In this document: one piece after another, positions 9,086 to 16,525 of the stretch
Layout: each line of letters begins with the position of its first letter
How positions within the stretch are numbered: the first letter of the stretch is position 1
Assembly (NCBI GenBank): GCA_047620505.1
Contig: JBLHKS010000146.1
Location: 1-17,718 of the forward strand
Length of the DNA: 17,718 nt
DNA from: JBLHKS01 sp047620505
GTDB taxonomy: Bacteria; Verrucomicrobiota; Verrucomicrobiia; Verrucomicrobiales; DEV007
Direction of reading: 5' to 3'
Made by a program: the position numbers and the translations under genes
The notes under the pieces: model-generated
What the model saw: the letters and a program-made list of their open reading frames with translations, nothing else
What the model was told of the DNA's origin: nothing
The model's database searches: none

Positions 9086-10075
9086 ATGAAAGTAGTCATC
9101 ACTGGCGGAGGCGGATTTCTCGGAAACCAACTGGCACGCAAACTCGTCGAACGCGGCTCGCTCACCGGGCCAAGCGGCGGGCAGGAATCGATCGATCAGC
9201 TCGTGCTGTTCGACAAATTTATCGGCGACGACCGCAAGGCCGGGCTCAAAGGCAAGGCGGAGTTCGTCGAGGGCGACATGAGCGATCGCGACACGGTCTT
9301 TGGACTCGTGGATCGTGACGACATCGCGGTTTTCCATCTAGCGTCGATGGTCAGCGGCGAGTGCGAAGTGGAATTCGACGAAGCGATCGCGGTGAATCTG
9401 GACGGCGGCCGGTATCTGCTGGAAGCGCTGCGTGCTCGCCAAGGTCAGCCGCGAATCATCTTCACCAGCAGCGTCGCGGCGTTCGGTGGCGCGGGGATGC
9501 CGGATGTCGTCGGCGATTCGACGAAGCGCACGCCGCAGACGACTTACGGCGTGACGAAAGTGATCACCGAACTCCTGATCAACGACTACACGCGGAAGGG
9601 ATTCCTCGACGGCCGCGCCGCGCGCCTGCCCACCGTGATCATCCGCCCCGGCAAGCCCAACACGGCGGCGTCGAGTTTCTGCAGCGGGATGTTTCGCGAG
9701 CCGCTCGCCGGTCAGCCCTGCGAATTGCCAGTCGCGCGGAGTCAAAAAATGCCGGTCGTCGGCTACCGCACGGTGGTGAGCTACTTCATCGAGCTGCACG
9801 AGCTCGATCAGCAGCTGCTGGATGACGATCGGACGTTCACGTTGCCGAGCCTCAACCTGAGCGTCGACGAAATGGCGACAGCGTTAGAGCTGGTCGCGGC
9901 GCGGCGAGGGATCGAGTTGGGAGCGCTGATCGACAAGCCGGATCCAGTGATTCAGCGGATTGTCGACAGCTGGCCAGTCGCGAGCGATGCAGGCCGCGCT
10001 CTGGCGTTAGGCCTGCCGGATGTCGAGCCGCTTGAGGCGATCATCGAAGGCTACCTGGACGATTTTCATGCCTGA
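9086..10075 (+). CDS. denD: D-erythronate dehydrogenase-like SDR oxidoreductase
   Basis: A 329-residue extended short-chain dehydrogenase. The NAD-binding motif GxxGxxG is at G7, G10 and G13. The catalytic set is a Ser in 'FTSSVAAFG' (S128 or S129) with Y154 and K158 in 'TYGVTK'. The stretches 'IRPGKPNTAASSFCSGMFREPL' (about 193-214, shown here in part) and 'VVGYRTVVSYF' are typical of the DenD subfamily, which oxidises D-erythronate at C2 to 2-oxo-tetronate. The start is ATG 9086, where the Rossmann fold begins, although the frame is open further upstream. The last 8 bases overlap the start of the PHP gene. The kinase and aldolase partners of known tetronate pathways are not in this window, so the true substrate may be another sugar acid. 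The subfamily call is from sequence character; the SDR call is firm. Confidence 0.8.
   Translation: MKVVITGGGGFLGNQLARKLVERGSLTGPSGGQESIDQLVLFDKFIGDDRKAGLKGKAEFVEGDMSDRDTVFGLVDRDDIAVFHLASMVSGECEVEFDEAIAVNLDGGRYLLEALRARQGQPRIIFTSSVAAFGGAGMPDVVGDSTKRTPQTTYGVTKVITELLINDYTRKGFLDGRAARLPTVIIRPGKPNTAASSFCSGMFREPLAGQPCELPVARSQKMPVVGYRTVVSYFIELHELDQQLLDDDRTFTLPSLNLSVDEMATALELVAARRGIELGALIDKPDPVIQRIVDSWPVASDAGRALALGLPDVEPLEAIIEGYLDDFHA
9810..9819. repeat. Palindrome AGCAGCTGCT (site 5)
   Basis: Exact copy inside the denD-like gene, read as part of Gln-Gln-Leu-Leu (CAG CAG CTG CTG). Confidence 0.9.
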
Positions 10076-11603
10076 AGAAATCTACAAAAACTGGCGACCC
10101 CTCTTCGGGGACATGCACAATCACTGTGGGATTTCCTACGGTCACGGGTCCCTCGAAGACGCGCTTTCGAACGCGCGCGAGCAGCTCGATTTCGTGTCGA
10201 TCACCGGTCACGCGCATTGGCCGGACATGCCAGAGCCGAACGAGCGAATTCAGTACATCATCGATTTTCATGAGGAAGGTTTCGCGCGCCTGAAGTCGGT
10301 CTGGCCGCAGATGATGGAGACGCTTCGCGAGCGAAACATCGAAGGCGAGTTCGTGATTTTCCCCGGCTTCGAGGTCCACTTTTGCGCCACTGGCGATCGC
10401 AACATGCTCTACAAAGATCTCGACGGCGAGATTCTCTATCCGCGTGATCTGGAGGATCTGCATCAGCAGCTGCTGGCGCTGCGCGAGGCGGGCAAGGACA
10501 GCATCGCGCAGCCTCATCACGTGGGTTACCGCACTGGAACGCGCGGGATCGATTGGAGCTCGTTCGACCCGGCTTTCGCGCCGTTTGTCGAGATGCTTTC
10601 GATGCACGGATGCTCGGAAGGCAGCGAGAACACGCGCCCGTTTTTGCATTCGATGGGACCTTCGGATTGGGAGAGCACGATCGCCTGCGGCCTCGCGAAA
10701 GGACAAGTGACTGGGTTCTCCGGCGGGACGGATCATCACAGCGGGCACCCAGGAAGTTATGGGCATGGTAGAACGGGCCTCTGGGCCGAGAACGGCACGC
10801 GCGAGGCGATTTGGGGAGCGCTCTACGCCAGGCGGATGTACGCGCTGACCGGTGATCGAATGGATTTGAAGTTTTCTGTGAACGGCGCTCCGATGGGTGC
10901 CGTGATCCCGGTTTTAGAGACAAGGCAGATCGACTTTTCTGTGGTAGCGGGCGGAGCGATCGACTGCGTCGACGTGATCAAAAACGGCAAGCTGCTACGC
11001 CGGTTTTCGCAGACGGATTTCGAATCGCCAGCGGAAAATTCGGACATTGTCAGGACGAAAATCCACCTTGAACTCGGTTGGGGCGCGAAACATCGCAATG
11101 CAGCCTGGGACGTCGAGTTTGGCGTCGACGACGGAAAAATTCTGAATGTCGAACCGCGGTTCCGAGGATTGGAAGTCGTCTCGCCCGCAGAACGTGACTC
11201 TGAAGTGGGCGAATCGTTCTACCGCTCGAAAGTCCACGAAAAGTCGGAGCGGTCAGTTCGCTTTGAAACCGTGTCAGGCGGAAATCCGACGAACTCAACC
11301 AACGCGACACAAGGCATGTGCATCGAAGTCGGAGGACCCCGGTCGGCGCGCATTTTCGCGGTCATGAACGGCGTTCGAGTTGAGCATTCGCTGGAGGATT
11401 TGATGATCGGTGCGCGAAGCGGAAGCCTCGATCACACGGACGCGCCATGCTGGCGTTTCAACCGAGCTCCGCAGCCGGAAGAGCTGAACTGGCGATTCAG
11501 TTTCAACGACGAGGATAGTAGCGGAGAAGGTTTCTATTATGTTCGCGTTCGCCAGACGAATGATCAATGGGCGTGGAGTTCACCTGTGTTTTTAAGAGAA
11601 TGA
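10068..11603 (+). CDS. PHP-superfamily metal-dependent hydrolase with C-terminal beta-rich region
   Basis: A 511-residue cytoplasmic protein without signal peptide. Residues 1-270 carry the metal ligands of the PHP fold in order: D15/H17/H19 in 'FGDMHNHCG', H48/H50 in 'TGHAHW', E102/H104 in 'PGFEVH', H150/H151 in 'QPHHVGYRTG', H180 in 'SMHGC', and D222-H223-H224 with H227 in 'GGTDHHSGHPG'. Together they would hold a two- or three-metal hydrolytic centre like that of PHP phosphoesterases. The layout also resembles DUF3604-type proteins. Residues about 275-511 look beta-rich and are not recognised. The start ATGCCTGA overlaps the denD stop by 8 bases, and the stop overlaps the phosphatase start by 4, so translation is coupled on both sides. 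The substrate is unknown; a phosphoester or a lactone/sugar-acid derivative would fit the operon. Confidence 0.78.
   Translation: MPEEIYKNWRPLFGDMHNHCGISYGHGSLEDALSNAREQLDFVSITGHAHWPDMPEPNERIQYIIDFHEEGFARLKSVWPQMMETLRERNIEGEFVIFPGFEVHFCATGDRNMLYKDLDGEILYPRDLEDLHQQLLALREAGKDSIAQPHHVGYRTGTRGIDWSSFDPAFAPFVEMLSMHGCSEGSENTRPFLHSMGPSDWESTIACGLAKGQVTGFSGGTDHHSGHPGSYGHGRTGLWAENGTREAIWGALYARRMYALTGDRMDLKFSVNGAPMGAVIPVLETRQIDFSVVAGGAIDCVDVIKNGKLLRRFSQTDFESPAENSDIVRTKIHLELGWGAKHRNAAWDVEFGVDDGKILNVEPRFRGLEVVSPAERDSEVGESFYRSKVHEKSERSVRFETVSGGNPTNSTNATQGMCIEVGGPRSARIFAVMNGVRVEHSLEDLMIGARSGSLDHTDAPCWRFNRAPQPEELNWRFSFNDEDSSGEGFYYVRVRQTNDQWAWSSPVFLRE
10465..10474. repeat. Palindrome AGCAGCTGCT (site 6)
   Basis: Exact copy inside the PHP gene, read as Gln-Gln-Leu-Leu (residues 133-136). 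Confidence 0.9.
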
Positions 11604-12106
11604 CTGCATTCGCTCCCAGAATATTTTCAGTGGAGTCGATTGGCCGAGGCTCACTCGCTGTGATGGCGCGCCCGGTTGCTGGCGAGTGGATCGAGGAAGA
11701 ATTTGCCGGAATTGCGGAGGCCGGAATTAATCGCGTAGTTTCACTGTTAGAGATTGATGAAGCGATAGAGCTTGGACTTGGGGCCGAAGCGGATCTTTGC
11801 CGACGCAACGGAATGGAATTTTCATCGTTTCCAATTCGCGATCGGGGCCTCCCTCAGTCGCTCAGCAATTTCGCTGAGTTCAATCGAGAAATATATCAAG
11901 CTATACTGAGCGGAACCAATATCGTTGTTCATTGCCGGGCCGGAATTGGCCGAACTGGAATCTTTTCGGCGGCTCTTCTCTTGCGGAGTGGGCAGAATGC
12001 GGAAGAAGCCTTCAAGCGCATTTCAGCAGCTCGCGGCCTGAGAGTTCCGGACACGGAAGAGCAAAGAGCGTGGGTCAAAGCAAACGAAAGGGCCCTTCGA
12101 TCATGA
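11600..12106 (+). CDS. Small CX5R phosphatase, tyrosine/dual-specificity type
   Basis: A 168-residue single-domain phosphatase without signal peptide. The P-loop is 'HCRAGIGRTG', with nucleophile C112 and R118. The likely general acid is D81 in 'FPIRDRGLP', about 31 residues earlier, as in dual-specificity phosphatases. The fold order is normal and the active site is complete. This class hydrolyses phosphotyrosine or phosphoserine/threonine, but some members act on sugars, inositol phosphates or RNA 5' ends. The ATG overlaps the PHP stop as ATGA, and its own TGA overlaps the next ATG in the same way. It is therefore locked into the operon by translational coupling. No tyrosine kinase gene is nearby, which makes a small-molecule phosphate substrate or a control step on an operon product plausible. 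Codon use includes more A/T third positions than gnd or denD. Confidence 0.88.
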   Translation: MTAFAPRIFSVESIGRGSLAVMARPVAGEWIEEEFAGIAEAGINRVVSLLEIDEAIELGLGAEADLCRRNGMEFSSFPIRDRGLPQSLSNFAEFNREIYQAILSGTNIVVHCRAGIGRTGIFSAALLLRSGQNAEEAFKRISAARGLRVPDTEEQRAWVKANERALRS

Positions 12107-13359
12107 GTAAGATTCGGGTTGGAATTATCGGCACGGGAAGTCGCGGAATCACCTGCATCGGTCGGCAGATCGCTGAGCAGAGCCGAGAGCTCGACATCAC
12201 GATAACGGCATTCTGCAATCGAACCGAAAGTCGGATGCAAATCGCGCTCGATGACCTCAACGCGACCGCAGCAGCTGCTAGCAACGATCCGTTCGCACCG
12301 AAGTTCTATTCTGATCCGAATGAACTGATCAACGACGACAACGTCGACCTGATCGTGGTCACTTCGCCGACTGCTGCTCATGCTGAGGCGACGATTCCGG
12401 CGTTGCGCTCCGGCAAGAAAGTCTATCTCGATAAGCCGATCGCGCACACGCTCGAAGACTCCGTAGCGATTCGTCAGGCGGAACACGAAACGCAAAACCC
12501 AATGATCATGGGTTTCACGCGGCGCTACGAAAAACCGTGGCTCGATCTTCGCGAACTGATCGCGAGTGGCGTGATCGGCGATCTCAAAATGATGCTGATG
12601 CGCGCCGTTCTCCCCTATTCGTTTTACTTTCAAACCTGGCATCGATCGCGTGCCGTGAGTGGTGGCGCGCTGAATGATAAGGGCTCGCACTACACCGATG
12701 TTTTCAACTGGTTTGCAGACGGAAGCCGCGCGACGCAGGTCAATGCGTTTGGCGGACGGAATGTGTTTCAGGAACGTGAGGACGCGCCGGAATTCTGCGC
12801 GACTTGCGATTGGGATTGCGCCTACCGCACTAGCGAAGCGATGCCCGACACGCAGGACCAGATGAAGGGTGCAGTGGACAAAAGTTACGAGACGGAAACC
12901 GATCCGTTGAAGCGAAAAGACAACTGCGTTTACAAAGCGGGCGCGGATATTTTCGACCACGCTTCGATCCACTATCAGTATAACAACGGAATCGTCGCTA
13001 CGATTTTCTATACGGTTTACGGACCGCAGGCGGACGACGAAGAAACGCTCGAACTCGTCGGCACGAAAGGACGCGTGATCCTGACACGACTTCGCGGCGA
13101 AATTGATCTGGTCACCGATTATGGCGAGAAACGACGCGAAGTGATCCACTGCAAATCCAAGGCGTTCGAGACTTCGCATTTCGGTGCCGATCGGAAGCTC
13201 GTTCAGGAGATCGCAAAGTTTGCCCGCACCGGCGAGACGCCCGTCAGCGGCTGGCACGGAATGGAGGCAACGCGGATGATTCTTGGCGCGCTGCAATCGA
13301 TCGACAATGGTGGCCAAACCGTGAAGATGTCTGAGTTGATCGACGGACCTCCACTCTAA
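12103..13359 (+). CDS. Gfo/Idh/MocA family NAD(P)-dependent oxidoreductase
   Basis: A 418-residue cytoplasmic dehydrogenase. The dinucleotide motif is G10-x-G12-x-x-G15. The family's 'KP' cofactor/catalytic motif is present as 'LDKPIA' with K111. The catalytic segment 'GGALNDKGSHYTDVFNW' supplies D192 and H196. The family oxidises or reduces hydroxyl carbons on sugars, inositols and sugar acids. A cysteine-bearing insertion stands out: C232, C235 and C239 in 'FCATCDWDC', with C275 further on, a possible metal-binding knuckle found in some subgroups. The start overlaps the phosphatase stop by ATGA. The permease starts 6 bp after its stop. The substrate cannot be read from sequence; it may act before or after the denD-like enzyme on the same imported compound. 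Confidence 0.9.
   Translation: MSKIRVGIIGTGSRGITCIGRQIAEQSRELDITITAFCNRTESRMQIALDDLNATAAAASNDPFAPKFYSDPNELINDDNVDLIVVTSPTAAHAEATIPALRSGKKVYLDKPIAHTLEDSVAIRQAEHETQNPMIMGFTRRYEKPWLDLRELIASGVIGDLKMMLMRAVLPYSFYFQTWHRSRAVSGGALNDKGSHYTDVFNWFADGSRATQVNAFGGRNVFQEREDAPEFCATCDWDCAYRTSEAMPDTQDQMKGAVDKSYETETDPLKRKDNCVYKAGADIFDHASIHYQYNNGIVATIFYTVYGPQADDEETLELVGTKGRVILTRLRGEIDLVTDYGEKRREVIHCKSKAFETSHFGADRKLVQEIAKFARTGETPVSGWHGMEATRMILGALQSIDNGGQTVKMSELIDGPPL
12270..12279. repeat. Palindrome AGCAGCTGCT (site 7)
   Basis: Exact copy inside the Gfo/Idh/MocA gene, read within a run of alanines near residue 57 (GCA GCT GCT). Confidence 0.9.
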
Positions 13360-13365
13360 AAAATC

Positions 13366-14643
13366 ATGATCGCGCTACCCAAAAACTACGTCCGCCTTTG
13401 CGCGATGATGTTCCTGCAATTCGGGATCTACGGCCTCTGGCTGCCGATCGCGGGGAAATTCCTGACTGCCAGTCCCGAAACCGGCGGACTTGGTTTCAGC
13501 GAAGGCCAAATGGGGATGATCGTTGGAATCGCCGCCTCGATCGGCGCAATCTGCTCACCACTCATTGTTCAATTCGCCGACCGCCGCTTCCCGGCGCAGC
13601 GCGTTCTCGGCATCCTCATGATGGCTGGCGGCATTCTGAAAATCGCCGTCTACCCACAATCGACCTTTGGCGCCTGGCTACTGCTTTCGGTCTCGTTCAC
13701 GCTGATGTTTATGCCAGCAGCTGCTATCTGCAATGCGCTCGCGATGCGTCACCTCGACGACCCATCAAAGCAGTTTCCCAAGGTCCGCCTCTGGACCGCA
13801 GTCGGCTGGGTTCTGATGGGTTGGACGTTTTCATTCCTAGTTCTTAAGACTAACACAGCACCCAGCGCGCTGCCTCCATTCTTCAAAGGTGACGAGGTCG
13901 ACATGGTCCATGGCGCGATGAAAAAATCGGTATTGTGGTCTGGCATCATCGCTTTTCTCTATGGCGGCTGGGCATTCTTTTTTCTGCCGAACACTCCACC
14001 TGTTGAGACTCGGTCAAAGCGTCCCGCTGTGGCCGACGCCTTTGCGCTTTTGAAGATTCCATCAATTGCCGCGCTGCTCACGGTTACGCTGATCATCAGC
14101 CCGATGAATCATCTCTATTTCATGCAGTGCGCTAAATATCTTAGCGAAGCGGGACTCGACAGCGCCTACATTTTGCCCGCGATGGCGCTCGGCCAGATCT
14201 GCGAAATCTTGATGTACCTCGTCCTCGCCGCCGTCCTTCCAAAAATCGGCTACAAAGCGGTTCTGACCATTGGGATCAGCGCTTACGTTTTCCGATTTTT
14301 CCTGTTTGGAACAGTCGGCATCCCGATGTGGCTGGTTATCGTTGGACTCGGGATTCATGGCCTGTGCTACGCGTTTTTCACCAGCACCTGCTTCATCTAT
14401 ATGAATAAGATTGCAGCCAAAGACGTAGCCAACACAGCTCAATCGGTCTTCAATTTCATCTGGTACGGAATCGGGCCCATCCTCGCCGTTTCGCTGAACG
14501 GGCTGCTGGCATATTTCTTTGCAAGCGGCAAAAAATTCGCTCACTCCGAGTTTCAGCCTTTCTGGTATACGCTGGGCGCGATTTCGTTGGCCGGACTGAT
14601 CGTATTCGTATTGTGGTTTCGAGCAGAACGAGAAAAGGAATAG
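13366..14643 (+). CDS. MFS permease, nucleoside:H+ symporter-like
   Basis: A 425-residue polytopic inner-membrane protein with about 12 predicted hydrophobic segments in two halves. They are joined by a hydrophilic central loop near residues 160-190 and 210-225 that carries 'FFKGDEVDMVHGAMKK' and 'PPVETRSKRP'. TM1 holds 'FGIYGLWLPIAGKFL', typical of the NupG/XapB-like branch of the major facilitator superfamily, which imports nucleosides or sugars with protons. Members of this branch in Planctomycetes and Verrucomicrobia commonly accompany sugar-catabolic oxidoreductases. It is the last gene of the operon, 6 bp after the oxidoreductase stop, and probably brings in the substrate. Its stop is only 2 bp from that of the convergent peptidase gene, leaving no room for a terminator between them. 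Confidence 0.88.
   Translation: MIALPKNYVRLCAMMFLQFGIYGLWLPIAGKFLTASPETGGLGFSEGQMGMIVGIAASIGAICSPLIVQFADRRFPAQRVLGILMMAGGILKIAVYPQSTFGAWLLLSVSFTLMFMPAAAICNALAMRHLDDPSKQFPKVRLWTAVGWVLMGWTFSFLVLKTNTAPSALPPFFKGDEVDMVHGAMKKSVLWSGIIAFLYGGWAFFFLPNTPPVETRSKRPAVADAFALLKIPSIAALLTVTLIISPMNHLYFMQCAKYLSEAGLDSAYILPAMALGQICEILMYLVLAAVLPKIGYKAVLTIGISAYVFRFFLFGTVGIPMWLVIVGLGIHGLCYAFFTSTCFIYMNKIAAKDVANTAQSVFNFIWYGIGPILAVSLNGLLAYFFASGKKFAHSEFQPFWYTLGAISLAGLIVFVLWFRAEREKE
13716..13725. repeat. Palindrome AGCAGCTGCT (site 8)
   Basis: Exact copy inside the permease gene, read as Ala-Ala-Ala (GCA GCT GCT) in a membrane segment. Confidence 0.9.
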
Positions 14644-14645
14644 AC

Positions 14646-16286
14646 TCAACGATTCTCGTTCTTCAAACGCTCTAACACTTCAATCGGCGGCTCCCAACCG
14701 TACTCGCGCTGTTCGTTCGGAATGTAGGCGCAGGTCACAACAGCTGCGTCCATTTTTCGCGCGAATTCCGGCGAGACATCGATCTGTACCTGCAGAAATC
14801 CGCCGCCGATTTTTGTTCGATAGTCGTCGACTTCGTGCCCGTTGACCCGGACGTCGATGATCTCTGCTTTTCGATAGGGCACGCGCAGCCGCACCCCGAA
14901 GCCATTCTCAATTCGGCCATCCTGCAAGGCTCCACGACCATTCCCCTTTTCCATCGCCAACTTGATCTCCGGCCCCGACTCCATGAACGCGCGAACGGCG
15001 TCTCCATCAAATTCTGGGTGTGCGTCCAGCCGATCGAGCACTGTTTCCAACTCGCCGTCGAGCAACTCAACTCCGGCTTCTGTGAGTCCGAGGAAAAAAG
15101 TGTCGCGCCCTGCGGTTTGGGGATACAACACGCCTTGAGACATCCGCGCTTGCTTCTGCCAAAGCTCGACCCGGCTCTTGCGACGCGCCTTAGCGGTTGA
15201 GCCAGTCGACGTCAAATAGTGGCCAATGAAGCCTTTGACGCGATCGACCGGATAGCCGGATTCAAACTCGGAATCCCAGATTTCATTTCCAATTTCAAGT
15301 AAGCCACGCGCCCTCGCCACGCCGCTTTCTTCCCAGCCGATCTCCAGAGCGCCGATCATCGTGTGATACCGCGCGTAGCCGTAAAGCGCGGAGTAAAACT
15401 GGGCCCGCCCGCGCCAGAATTGGCCGGAGTTCTCGATCCCTGGCCCGGTCAGCAACTGCTGGGCGTCCGCCTCGAATCGATCGCTTGGAAAACCAGCTTT
15501 GTTGCCCGCTGCGATCATCGCCTCCGTGATTCGCCAATCCCAGGGCCGCAGCGAAAAGTTCGAATACGCTGACCCGGTGATTTCCGTCATCGTCTGGCCT
15601 CGATAGCGCTCACGCGCTCCAAGGTTAGCCTCCGGATACTCCTGCAAACCCGTCCCGTGCAAATCCAGGTGAACCTCCGGCTGAAAACGATCAACGACAC
15701 TGAGAAACGCGGCCACTTCCGGCGACCGTTCCGGACTCTTAAAGGTCATCGTTTCGAAATCCCAGCCCGCCGTCGAGCCGCCAGTGTAGGGATCGATCTT
15801 GAGCGAATTGCCGAATCGATCGGTCACGAAATAGGCATACGGGTTTGGAATGGGCATCACAAGCAGGACCTGCTTTCGACGGATCTCTGCGGCCTCGGGT
15901 GAATCGCCTAACAACCACTCCGTCAGCGCCAGCGTGCCTGTCGTTCCGGAGCGTTCGGGCCCGCCGTGAAGCGCCGTGATCAGCGCGACCTGCTTGTCTT
16001 CCGCTTCATCCTCGCTCTCCACATTCTCCGTGATCCGAAGCAGATGAATCTTCATTTTCTCGAGCGACTCCCCAATTTCCTCGACCACAAGCCGGTCTCC
16101 GTGACGCTCCTGCCAGAATTCCAACGTCGCTTCGTATTCTTCCAGTGTCAGGCGATGAACCGGCCCCTCCTCCCAGACTTTCGGAACACGATCAAGTCGC
16201 TCGTGAATCGGATGATTGTTCTGCGCCGAAGCCGATGAACCGAACAGAATACTGAAAGCGATGAGCAAGAAACAGGGAGTCCTCAT
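14646..16286 (-). CDS. Secreted M14-family zinc carboxypeptidase
   Basis: A 546-residue exported peptidase. The signal peptide has a hydrophobic core at about residues 5-16 and likely cleavage after 'SASAQ' (about residue 22). The M14 zinc ligands are H107 and E111 in 'LHGGPERSG' and H210 in 'HLDLHGTG'. The proton-shuttling Glu is probably E315 in 'ALEIGWEE'. 'IPNPYAYFVTDR' (about 146-157) fits the family's substrate-binding NP segment. The region beyond about 400 is beta-rich and may be an accessory domain. M14 enzymes trim C-terminal residues or cut peptidoglycan peptides; here it would act in the periplasm or outside the cell. The ATG at 16286 is preceded directly by GAGGG, unusually close for a Shine-Dalgarno. 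The gene is a single unit converging on the permease. Confidence 0.88.
   Translation of the reverse strand: MRTPCFLLIAFSILFGSSASAQNNHPIHERLDRVPKVWEEGPVHRLTLEEYEATLEFWQERHGDRLVVEEIGESLEKMKIHLLRITENVESEDEAEDKQVALITALHGGPERSGTTGTLALTEWLLGDSPEAAEIRRKQVLLVMPIPNPYAYFVTDRFGNSLKIDPYTGGSTAGWDFETMTFKSPERSPEVAAFLSVVDRFQPEVHLDLHGTGLQEYPEANLGARERYRGQTMTEITGSAYSNFSLRPWDWRITEAMIAAGNKAGFPSDRFEADAQQLLTGPGIENSGQFWRGRAQFYSALYGYARYHTMIGALEIGWEESGVARARGLLEIGNEIWDSEFESGYPVDRVKGFIGHYLTSTGSTAKARRKSRVELWQKQARMSQGVLYPQTAGRDTFFLGLTEAGVELLDGELETVLDRLDAHPEFDGDAVRAFMESGPEIKLAMEKGNGRGALQDGRIENGFGVRLRVPYRKAEIIDVRVNGHEVDDYRTKIGGGFLQVQIDVSPEFARKMDAAVVTCAYIPNEQREYGWEPPIEVLERLKNENR
15451..15460. repeat. Palindrome variant AGCAACTGCT
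   Basis: One-base variant inside the M14 peptidase gene, read on the minus strand as Gln-Gln-Leu-Leu (CAG CAG TTG CTG). Confidence 0.5.
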
Positions 16287-16468
16287 CCCTCATTAAAGTC
16301 CCAGTCACAGATCGGAGCGACAGAAATTGTTGATACTTGCGATTTGGCATCTCCTCATGAATCCCAAGATCGCATCGCAGGATTGACATGCCGTCCATCT
16401 ACCGTCGCGCGAGGGCCAAAATGGAATGGGATCGTTTCATCCCTGAAACTCAGAATTCAAGAACGGCC

Positions 16469-16498
16469 GAAGCCGGCTCCCCAGCGGAGGCCGGCTTC
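16469..16498 (-). terminator. GC-rich hairpin downstream of the glycine-rich gene
   Basis: GAAGCCGGCTCC (16469-16480) and GGAGGCCGGCTTC (16486-16498) pair with one bulged base around the loop CCAGC. It starts 28 bp after the stop of the minus-strand gene ending at 16526, a normal place for a terminator. The U-run after the stem is poor on both strands. The rest of the 239-bp gap (16287-16525) shows nothing else clear. Confidence 0.55.
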
Positions 16499-16525
16499 AT
16501 AACCATTCTGTTGCTCGACTTGGAT

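Noticed and set aside
7588..9165. 525-codon open frame on the minus strand opposite gnd
   Set aside because: It is almost fully antisense to a gene with a complete 6-phosphogluconate dehydrogenase signature. Its protein has no recognisable domain, and long antisense frames are common opposite GC-rich genes with few T-starting codons.
11929..13317. 462-codon open frame on the minus strand opposite the Gfo/Idh/MocA gene
   Set aside because: The plus strand carries all motifs of the family with coupled start and stop; the antisense translation is rich in Arg, Val and Ile without domain structure.
16382..16387. TTGACA as a -35 box
   Set aside because: No -10-like hexamer lies at a suitable distance and no plus-strand gene follows.
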